From Clostridia bacterium (lineage in GTDB: Bacteria > Bacillota > Clostridia > UBA1381), in contig JAFQNU010000240.1 of assembly GCA_017420825.1 (NCBI GenBank), forward strand, positions 1-15,405: 15,405 bases of DNA, read 5' to 3'. Shown here in pieces: positions 6,862-14,162 of the stretch (position 1 is its first letter; the number at the start of each line of letters is the position of its first letter). The notes beneath the pieces are model-generated. The model saw only the letters and a list, made by a program, of their open reading frames with translations, searched no databases and was not told the origin of the DNA. Made by a program: the position numbers and the translations under genes.

Positions 6862-8464
6862 TCACTCTATGCCAAGCTCTGCTAAAATATTTTCAATATT
6901 TTCAGCAACCTGTACTGTTTCGCCCTCTAATACATTACCGCCATACTGGTTCCAGATTTCATTAAATTCTGTCTGATATACATCTGCAGTCTTTTTGCCT
7001 GTGATAATTTCAACCATCAATTTAATCTGTGCATTTCTTAATGTTTCAAAGTATTCTGCAGAAGACGGTAATACGTCAGGCTTTAGGAATGCATCTGTTG
7101 TACCCTTTGTATCTCCTGCGGCATCAGCATATGCTTTTATTTTTTCTTTATTTATAAATTTCTCATAAGATGCTCTTAGCGGAGTAACAGGCATAAAGTA
7201 TGTGGGAGAACCGAAATCATTTACAAGTCCTGATTCTTTTCTGTATTCAGCATCGTCATACGGAGCTATAAACTCAATTCCGTCACTAACCTCTGCCGCA
7301 CCATCTGCTAATTTATAGGTTGTTCCCTCTTTACCAAGTCTTACGTTTAAAAGTACCTTCGTCGCTTACCATTGTGTTTAAGATTTCCAGTATCTTCTTC
7401 AATTTAGCCTCATCCTCTTCAAGATGCTCGCCAAATGCTACAATGTGAGCCGCTGAACCCCATATAAAGCCTCCGCTCTTTCCCTCAGGACCTTTTGTCG
7501 GATGTGAGTCAACAACCTCTGCATCAGGGTTTAGCTCCTTTGTAAGATTTTGAACAGCTGTTGCATCACTCTTATCATAATATCCGCCAAGACCGTCAAG
7601 ATATCCGATTTTGCCGTTTGCGAACTTGTCCTTTGCTGTTCCGCTCAATGCGTCATTTATGAAATCAGGATGAATAAGTCCTTCTGAATACCATTTTGCA
7701 AGTGTATTTAATGCTTGTGTTGTTTCAGGCTGTAATCCGCCGTATTTATATTCTCCGTTTTCAGTTTTAACCCAGTTAAACGGCATTGCACCATATGCTC
7801 CGAACACGTTAATAAACATTGAGTTCCATGAGGTTGCACCTGTCATTCCGTATGTATCGTCTTTTCCGTTTCCGTCAGGGTCATTGTGAGTGAACTTATA
7901 AAGAGCATCGCCAACCTCATCAATTGTTTCGGGAATTTTATTTATTCCCACATTATCAAGCCAGTCCTTTCTCCAGATACCAATTGTAACATTGTTTCCG
8001 TCATGGCTTAAGTTCGGAATACCATAGTTTTTATCTTCAACTCTTGAATATGACCAGACTCTTGGTTCTTCCTTATTTAACATATTATAAATATCAGGCG
8101 CATTTTTCTTTATAAACTCATATGGAATTTCTGCAATAAAGCCCTGGTCTGCATCCTGCTTAACGTGCTTCGGGTCAAACTCATAAATAACATCAGGAAT
8201 ATCGTCGCCTGCAAGCATCATAGCTTTTTTATCAACATACTCGCCGTATGTTATAAATATCGGTTCAAGCTCTACATCAAATTTTTCTTCTATGTATTTT
8301 TCTATTTCGCCATCAGGCTTTCCTGTGCCATCTATCGGAAATCCCATCCATCTGATAGTCATTTTTTCCCCTTCGGCAACTTCTTTTTCCCCTGAACAGC
8401 CTGCAAATGCTCCCATTAAGGTAACACATGCCAACAACAACGCAGTTTTTCTCATTTTTTTCAT
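6862..8464 (-). pseudogene. Sugar-binding lipoprotein of the ABC importer (LipO/YtcQ-like), interrupted by a frameshift
   Basis: This would be the extracellular receptor of the importer. The N-terminus MKKMRKTALLLACVTLMGAFAGC has a lipobox (FAGC, Cys23). The start ATG 8462-8464 has AAAGGAAG (8472-8479) 7 nt upstream. Frame one runs from 8464 to a TAA at 7331-7333 (377 residues), with solute-binding features such as GIWRKDWLDNVGI, PETIDEV, DPDGNGKDDTYGMTG and GKIGYLDG. The rest continues in a second frame from ~7365 down to TGA 6862-6864, reading ...VRLGKEGTTYKLADG... and ending ENILAELGIE. Joined, the product is ~533 residues, the usual size for this family. The total length is one base over a multiple of three, so one extra base (or two missing) explains the break. 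Both halves look well preserved, so this is a recent mutation or a sequencing error. If the error is only in the sequence, this is a normal functional gene. Confidence 0.85.
7334..7365 (-). other. Frameshift interval in the solute-binding protein gene
   Basis: The two frames overlap only here: frame one stops at TAA 7331-7333, and frame two has a TAA at 7366-7368 just before it becomes usable. On the minus strand the interval holds ACTTTTAAACG with a run of four T (plus-strand 7349-7352). Dropping one T gives ...SDEGTLNVRLGKEG..., and restoring two bases gives ...SDEGTFLNVRLGKEG...; either rejoins a family-like reading. Confidence 0.8.
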
Positions 8465-8483
8465 TTTAAATCTTCCTTTCTTA

Positions 8484-9662
8484 TTATCTACTTACTACCA
8501 TTTCATCAACCAATGATATCATATCCGACGTTTTAAAATCACTTCCTTCCCATACAAGCAAGCTTGCAGATTTCATATTATTATCAACATCAGCTGTCAG
8601 TGTAATTTCCTTTTCCTCACTGTTATTACACTCCGCCACCTGATGCCAAATATCAAGCATCTCATTATCCTCGCTATACTGACAAAGGATAACCATAACA
8701 TGCTTCAATTGCGGATAACACAATTTTACATTCGCTGTTATTACCTCACCATTCAATGATAATTCCTCAATGACATTCAGCCTCAAATTCTCTATTACCT
8801 CTTCGCATACTGCACCTGCTGTTGTTCCGTCTGCAGGATAGATAACTATTTTGCACTTTTTTCCATTTAGTTCGGCAGGAATTTGAAATTTTAGTACGTT
8901 CTCACCGACACCAAGTATTTTGCTTGTTTCCCATTTGCTGTTCTCTTCCATCATTAATACAGCAAGGCTGTTATTATTTGTTCCCGAAAAGTCATAGGAA
9001 AACTGCATCATATTCGATTCTTCTTCAACAAATGTATATCGAGGATTTGAAGCATATTGTGTATCAGCTAAAGGTATCAGCTTTACCTCGTCAAGATAAT
9101 ATACAAGGCTTGCTCCTCCCTGAAGGTTTTTTCCGCCCCTGTCTGTTCTCTCCCCGACACGAAAGCTTAAGCTTGCATCATTTCCTTCGTATTCATAAAT
9201 AAATTCTTGTTCTATCAGAACATAATTTTCATTGCTCCAGTAGGTTGCATCACCAAATTCCAAAGTTTGTAGAGTTTCGCCCTCTCTGATTGCTCCGTAC
9301 AATTTTGCAATTTCTCCGTCCTCTTTATACGAATTATTCACAGAGAGTCTTCGTGGAATATTTGCACCCTCCTCAAGTCTGATTAAAAAGGAGAGCTTGT
9401 ATTTTTCTCCCTTTTCAAGCGCTGTTTTTATCTTGTAGCCTCCACCGCCATTTGTAACGTATGAGCCTACACTCACCATTAATGCCCCGTCTTCGGTAAC
9501 GGATAATGACGCTCCGTCTTCTTCGACCTTACCCAAGGAGTAATTATCAAACACTTCATAAATCCACGGATATTCGGGCATATCAGAGGCTTTTACCAAT
9601 GAGTTAGAACTACAAAGTAAACAACCCAGAATAATTACAAGCTTTTTCATAACTTCTTTCAT
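8484..9662 (-). CDS. Secreted jelly-roll/Ig-like accessory protein, probable carbohydrate binding
   Basis: The protein has 392 residues and no catalytic motif that I recognise. A signal peptide (MKEVMKKLVIILGCLLCSSNSLVKA, cleavage near 25) is followed by a CBM-like jelly roll (~27-198), ending with the usual YYLDEVKLIPL strand. Next come an Ig-like domain (~199-295) and a C-terminal beta domain (~296-392) with SASLLVWEGSDFKTSDMISL. The same three-domain order makes up the N-terminal part of the upstream beta-helix protein, which has YCFDNFEIYPF at the matching place, so this gene looks like a non-catalytic paralogue of that portion. ATG 9660-9662 overlaps the upstream TGA (ATGA) and has GGAGGTGA 7 nt upstream, so the two are likely translationally coupled. 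Cys14 and Cys17 lie in the signal peptide, but neither makes a good lipobox. Glycan binding is inferred. Confidence 0.8.
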   Translation of the reverse strand: MKEVMKKLVIILGCLLCSSNSLVKASDMPEYPWIYEVFDNYSLGKVEEDGASLSVTEDGALMVSVGSYVTNGGGGYKIKTALEKGEKYKLSFLIRLEEGANIPRRLSVNNSYKEDGEIAKLYGAIREGETLQTLEFGDATYWSNENYVLIEQEFIYEYEGNDASLSFRVGERTDRGGKNLQGGASLVYYLDEVKLIPLADTQYASNPRYTFVEEESNMMQFSYDFSGTNNNSLAVLMMEENSKWETSKILGVGENVLKFQIPAELNGKKCKIVIYPADGTTAGAVCEEVIENLRLNVIEELSLNGEVITANVKLCYPQLKHVMVILCQYSEDNEMLDIWHQVAECNNSEEKEITLTADVDNNMKSASLLVWEGSDFKTSDMISLVDEMVVSR

Positions 9663-12600
9663 TTTACACTCACCTCCACTATTCGTTCTCTTAATACTGT
9701 ATTACACCTAAATACCACCTTAATTCTTGCTGTTCCACTCTTTTTTGCAATAAGAACATCATTATCTTTAACAGAAACAACACTATCATCAAGGCTATAA
9801 CAATAACAGCCTATTTCTGATGAGGGATATATGTTCTCATTTACATCATGAGCATAAAACGGAATTTTTTTCTCATCACCGACCGTCAACTCAATGACTT
9901 GTGCTATTTCAATCTCCCTTGGGAACTGTTGCATATCGCACAGATATTCTTCTTTTACTCCTGCATTTTTTATAATGCTCTTTGCCTCATTATTCCAGAC
10001 ACCAAATTCACTGACTGTATGGTTTTCCACCTTACAATTCGTTGCACTGTCGCTTACCGAATATCCGTTTGTTCCATAGTTGTTAACAAATTTTAAGCTG
10101 CTGTTAGTTTCCCCGATATTAAAATCACGTGGTATCCAGCCTTTAGACCATTCCTCCGCATATGAGTCAATATTCTTTATATTATTGAAGGAATCATTTA
10201 CATTGCTTTCAAAAGTAATATTTGAAACATCATAATCAATACAGTAAGCTGTTACACCATGCCAGCCGTGACTAACATAATTTCTTCTTATTATATTAGG
10301 ATTTTCCTCATTTCCGGCCGTGCTTGAAAACAGATATATTCCTCCACCATCGGTCATTTTCTTCATATAGTCATGCACATAGTTGTTTTGGATAAGAAGT
10401 CCGCTTATATAATTTGTGTTCTCCACAAATCCTAAATGCATTGCCGAATACGGAGTGTTGAAAATTTCATTATTAGAAATTTCAGTATTCATAACATATC
10501 CTGTTGTAAGAGCCGCACTGTCGTGAAAATCATTTCCTATACTGTGCATAAGATTGTTTGAAATTGTTATATCTCTGTTAACATATCGGTCATCTTGTGT
10601 TGTTTGTGCCTCTCCGTATCTGTCACTGATTACTAATGCTGCCGCTGACAAATCATAAAATTCATTTCCGACAACATCACTGTCATGTATTCCACCATGC
10701 ATTTTTAAGGCAATTGTTCCTAACTTTGTAAAGGTACAATCAGTAAAGTCAATATTATCAGCACACTTTACCTCTATTGCTCCGTTGGGGTAGTATATCT
10801 TATCCATATCATTGATATCCCCATCCCAGATTGTATTATTCTGGTTAGAGCAATGCCCTGCATCGGTGCTTGGTCTTAGCCAAGTTGAATACGCAAACTC
10901 AATATTATCAAATGCTATATTCTGTGCTTCTAATGCTTTTGTACCCTCTATATGAATGAGCTTCTCTGTTACAGGAAGAACTGCTTCTGCTTTTGACATG
11001 TCTTCAAAGGCTCTTGGCTTATAATATAAATATCCGTCATGGGAGTTTAAGTACCATTCACCCTCCTCGTCTAAAAGCTCATAAGCATTTTCGTAATAAT
11101 ACGGATTGTTCGGTCTGCACTGCTCGAAACTGTCCTGCGACCTTCCCCACAAAATATTCCATGCTGTCGGTTTCATTTTAACTCTTACTTTTCCGTTCTC
11201 CGCATAAACCGACTCCACTGTACATCTTGGAGTTGTCCATGCAACATGAATTAATATTTCCAAATCTTCAGGATATTTATATTCCAAAAGCTCTGTATTA
11301 TCGCACAAATATCCAACCGCATCAACCTCATAATTTAAAAATCCGCCATTACTCCTTGCTCTGTTTGCTCTTACTCCGTCAACGAAAAACTGTCTTGATT
11401 TAACCTCTTTACCAACATAGTTTTTGTATATACCCTTTTCGGAATTATCAACTTCCCATTTAGTATTATCAAGCTTTATTCCACCGCTTAAAATTGCCTT
11501 TTCATTTCCGTAGGTTGTATATTCAACGCTTATCTCTTCATCACAGTCTGTATAATCAAAATTAAGAGTTTCATCAATGAAATGTTCTCCCGATTTCAAC
11601 ATTACATAAATTTTATTAATTCCGTTTTCCTGCACAGTATCATCAGGAATAATGCTGTCATTCTCACCTGTTAATGAAATTTCCTCAAATGCATAACCCT
11701 TTTTAAGAGCAAATTCTTCTGCTGTTGAGCCTTTATAGCCACACACAGTCATATTTACGGGGCACTCAAAAAATGCGTTTTCGGAAATTACAGTTTCAGG
11801 ATTTAAAAACTTGATTTTTTCAAGTGCTGACATTCTTGAAAATGAATATGCACCAACCTTTGTCACACTTTCAGGGAAAGTGACGGTTTTTAATTTGCCT
11901 GCATTTCTGATAAACGAGCCCCATTCATCTGCATTATCTGTCGTTATCATATTAAAGCCTTCTTCAAGAACAAGTGCTTCAAGCTCATGAAGATTGTTAA
12001 AATCAAGGTTTCCGTCCTTTGCCTGTGTCAGCGTTGCCGGCAAATAAAGCTCTTTTATCGGACAAGCATCCATTACCCAATGCTCTACTGCTGTAAGTTT
12101 ATTTGATATATCATAGCGTTTGAGATTTTTACAGCCTGCCACCTCGTTATTTCTCATTTGAGTTACGCCGTCTGCAATAACTACCGTTTCCATCAACGGA
12201 TAGCTGTTTCCGCCGTCAGATGTTAAAAGTCCTTGTGTTATCCACACAATTCCGTAATCAACAACAGCTTTTTTCAATACAGAATTGTATTTTTTCCATG
12301 GCATATCTGACGCATCGGAATATGTGTTTCTCATTTCACCATGACCGCTTATTACCAGAGTATCACCGCCATAAACTGCCCAGTTTATATCGGTTCTTCC
12401 GTCAATATTTATTAATTTGTCGCCCATAACCCCTGCTGTATATTTTTTATAACCATTTGTATCTGCAAAAACCGAATTTGCACTGACGCATACAGACGTT
12501 TCGGCATCAAACGCTCCCGTTTCAATGCTTTTAACCGAGTCGGGGACTACAACAGCCACTAATCGTGAGCACCCCTCAAATGCACTTGTATTTATGCTTG

Positions 12601-14134
12601 TCACCGTATCGGGAATAATTGCATTTTTTATATTATAAAAGCCGTTAAATGCATTTTGTCCTATTTTTGTTATTCCTTCTTCAATAACAAGTGTCCGTAT
12701 ATCCTTCCTGTGTTTCTCCCATGGAGTTTTGCCGGGCTTATAGTCAGGCATTTCTCCGTTTCCGCTGACAATCAATACAGTATCATCATAGTTCCATCTT
12801 ATATTCGTTTCGTCACTATGCTCCTTGATTATTTTTTTAACTGCCTCCTTTGCCCTTTTAACAGTTTTAAACGGAGAGTTAAAATCCCCTGTATTTTCAT
12901 CGTTCCCTTTTTGAGAATCCACAAAAATACTTATACTGTTTTCCTCATTTTTTATGGCAGTTTTTTCTGTAAGCGGTGTCATATCATTATTCCAGACAAA
13001 GCCCCCGACCTTATCAACGCCCTCAACATCAACTGCAAATTCCTGTTCTGTTGCGGTAATTACATTTTTTAGATTTCCATTTTCATAAGAAGCTATATAT
13101 ACTGTCGGATTTTCTTCATTATAAATATTCTTCTTTACTTTTCCGCTTATACTCTTCATTTCCGATGTTATCAGCTTGCTGTCAAAATCAATTCTGTATG
13201 AATTTTCTTTTTGTGTTACGGTTTCCCCGATAATTTCAAACGGTTCAAGCTGTTTGCCGTAAACTATCGGTGAAATTTCAAAGGTTACTTTTTTTCCTAT
13301 ATACTCATCTGTAAGTTCTATTGCTGTCTCCTTCGCCTCTACCTCTTTCACAAGCTCATCATTTACCTTAACATTAATCAAAGCGTTGGTAAATCCTTCA
13401 AAATTACTGTACACTCCATCATTTATAAAATCATATGTACATTTTAATAATATAGTTTGGCCTGCCGTATAATCTCCCATGACTTTAGCTTTAAAATCAG
13501 GCACAAAAGGGTAAATTTCAAAATTATCAAAGCAATAAGAAATAGGTATATTATTATCACCTGTTGCCTGTGTAAAATCAACAACACCTGCTGACCCAAT
13601 CTGAAATTTCATATTTACCTTATCAGATTGTACGTCAACACCGTCAATCCTTCCGTCCCACTTCAAGTAACAGCTGACATTTGTCCATTCATTGGTTTTA
13701 AAGTCAACACCGTCAATGTATGTTTTTATACTAAGATATTCACCCGAACCATCTGCTTTCTGCGAAGAAATCCAAAAACTGAATCTGTCCGTAACAAAGT
13801 CAACCATAGGTTTTACATCCATAGAAATTCTGTAGGTTCTTCCGTTAACCAGCGAAAAATTATAGCTTGGTGATTCAAAGGCATATTTTTGTGTATCAAA
13901 CCGTACTGCACCCGTACCGTTTCCGGAATTATTTCCCGAAATCCAACTAATGCCCGATGACGCATATTCAGGCTCCACGCTCATATCTTCTTTGAAGTTC
14001 CATCGGCTATCAAAATTTTTGATTATGCAGTCTTCTCCTTCATAAATCCAGCCATTATCCGGAGTGGCGGCATAAGCCGACACTCCGTTTGATAAAAATG
14101 TCATAATCAATAATAATATTGTTATCTTTTTCAT
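9659..14134 (-). CDS. Secreted GH141-like right-handed beta-helix protein with an inserted BspA-type LRR cassette
   Basis: I place the start at ATG 14132-14134, with AAAGGAG (14143-14149) 8 nt upstream; a GTG at 14152 is in frame but has no site of its own. This gives ~1491 residues. Order: signal peptide (cleavage near 22, SAYA/AT); CBM-like jelly roll (~24-210); Ig-like domain (~212-310); small beta domain with GGFVWNNDMTPLT (~314-392); first beta-helix segment (~400-437, IFVDSQKGNDENTGD..SPFKTVKRAKEAV); LRR cassette (~443-820); remaining beta-helix (~837-1395); bacterial Ig-like domain (~1407-1491, SVVSVKDNDVLIAKKSGTAR). The helix part has SGGIKLDNTKW, FFVDGVRANRAR, ENAYELLDEEGEWYLN, GYLYYKPRAFEDM and TDGGGIY, resembling GH141 (known alpha-L-fucosidase and xylanase activities) more than simple pectate lyases. 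Catalytic residues cannot be assigned by eye. The gene lies 28 bp after its upstream neighbour. Confidence 0.85.
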   Translation of the reverse strand: MKKITILLLIMTFLSNGVSAYAATPDNGWIYEGEDCIIKNFDSRWNFKEDMSVEPEYASSGISWISGNNSGNGTGAVRFDTQKYAFESPSYNFSLVNGRTYRISMDVKPMVDFVTDRFSFWISSQKADGSGEYLSIKTYIDGVDFKTNEWTNVSCYLKWDGRIDGVDVQSDKVNMKFQIGSAGVVDFTQATGDNNIPISYCFDNFEIYPFVPDFKAKVMGDYTAGQTILLKCTYDFINDGVYSNFEGFTNALINVKVNDELVKEVEAKETAIELTDEYIGKKVTFEISPIVYGKQLEPFEIIGETVTQKENSYRIDFDSKLITSEMKSISGKVKKNIYNEENPTVYIASYENGNLKNVITATEQEFAVDVEGVDKVGGFVWNNDMTPLTEKTAIKNEENSISIFVDSQKGNDENTGDFNSPFKTVKRAKEAVKKIIKEHSDETNIRWNYDDTVLIVSGNGEMPDYKPGKTPWEKHRKDIRTLVIEEGITKIGQNAFNGFYNIKNAIIPDTVTSINTSAFEGCSRLVAVVVPDSVKSIETGAFDAETSVCVSANSVFADTNGYKKYTAGVMGDKLINIDGRTDINWAVYGGDTLVISGHGEMRNTYSDASDMPWKKYNSVLKKAVVDYGIVWITQGLLTSDGGNSYPLMETVVIADGVTQMRNNEVAGCKNLKRYDISNKLTAVEHWVMDACPIKELYLPATLTQAKDGNLDFNNLHELEALVLEEGFNMITTDNADEWGSFIRNAGKLKTVTFPESVTKVGAYSFSRMSALEKIKFLNPETVISENAFFECPVNMTVCGYKGSTAEEFALKKGYAFEEISLTGENDSIIPDDTVQENGINKIYVMLKSGEHFIDETLNFDYTDCDEEISVEYTTYGNEKAILSGGIKLDNTKWEVDNSEKGIYKNYVGKEVKSRQFFVDGVRANRARSNGGFLNYEVDAVGYLCDNTELLEYKYPEDLEILIHVAWTTPRCTVESVYAENGKVRVKMKPTAWNILWGRSQDSFEQCRPNNPYYYENAYELLDEEGEWYLNSHDGYLYYKPRAFEDMSKAEAVLPVTEKLIHIEGTKALEAQNIAFDNIEFAYSTWLRPSTDAGHCSNQNNTIWDGDINDMDKIYYPNGAIEVKCADNIDFTDCTFTKLGTIALKMHGGIHDSDVVGNEFYDLSAAALVISDRYGEAQTTQDDRYVNRDITISNNLMHSIGNDFHDSAALTTGYVMNTEISNNEIFNTPYSAMHLGFVENTNYISGLLIQNNYVHDYMKKMTDGGGIYLFSSTAGNEENPNIIRRNYVSHGWHGVTAYCIDYDVSNITFESNVNDSFNNIKNIDSYAEEWSKGWIPRDFNIGETNSSLKFVNNYGTNGYSVSDSATNCKVENHTVSEFGVWNNEAKSIIKNAGVKEEYLCDMQQFPREIEIAQVIELTVGDEKKIPFYAHDVNENIYPSSEIGCYCYSLDDSVVSVKDNDVLIAKKSGTARIKVVFRCNTVLRERIVEVSVK
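9670..9677 (-). promoter_or_regulatory. Strong ribosome binding site inside the end of the beta-helix gene
   Basis: GGAGGTGA on the minus strand, 7 nt before ATG 9660-9662 of the accessory gene. It lies within the last codons of the upstream gene, whose stop codon overlaps this start as ATGA. This favours the ATG at 9662 over a second in-frame ATG at 9650. Confidence 0.75.
11675..12808 (-). repeat. LRR cassette, copy B (inserted in the beta-helix protein)
   Basis: Residues ~443-820 of the beta-helix protein. It opens with IRWNYDDTVLIVSGNGEMPD, carries a second module NWAVYGGDTLVISGHGEM, and closes at the cap GSTAEEFALKKGY. Open and close coincide with module boundaries in copy A (2869-4014), and copy B corresponds to modules 2-3 of the six in that protein. 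Copy lengths are 1134 and 1146 bp. Confidence 0.85.
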
Positions 14135-14142
14135 TAACTCCG

Positions 14143-14149
14143 CTCCTTT
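14143..14149 (-). promoter_or_regulatory. Ribosome binding site deciding the start of the beta-helix gene
   Basis: AAAGGAG on the minus strand, 8 nt before ATG 14132-14134. It overlaps the codons that follow the alternative GTG at 14152, so the GTG start is unlikely. Confidence 0.75.
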
Positions 14150-14162
14150 CACAAAATGTCAG

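Noticed and set aside
6862..7194. A separate 110-residue gene.
   Set aside because: It is the C-terminal part of the frameshifted binding protein; the frame is open upstream to 7365 with family-like sequence and there is no ribosome binding site at 7194.
7345..7353. T-TTA-AAC (UUUAAAC) motif at the frameshift in the binding-protein gene, a classic -1 slippery heptamer.
   Set aside because: The phase is wrong: the motif would move ribosomes from the second frame to the first, while joining the two halves needs a +1 move. No programmed frameshifting is known for this family.
12656..13072. Plus-strand open frames such as 12656-13072 and 2957-3295.
   Set aside because: They are antisense shadows of well-supported minus-strand genes, without ribosome binding sites or recognisable protein features.
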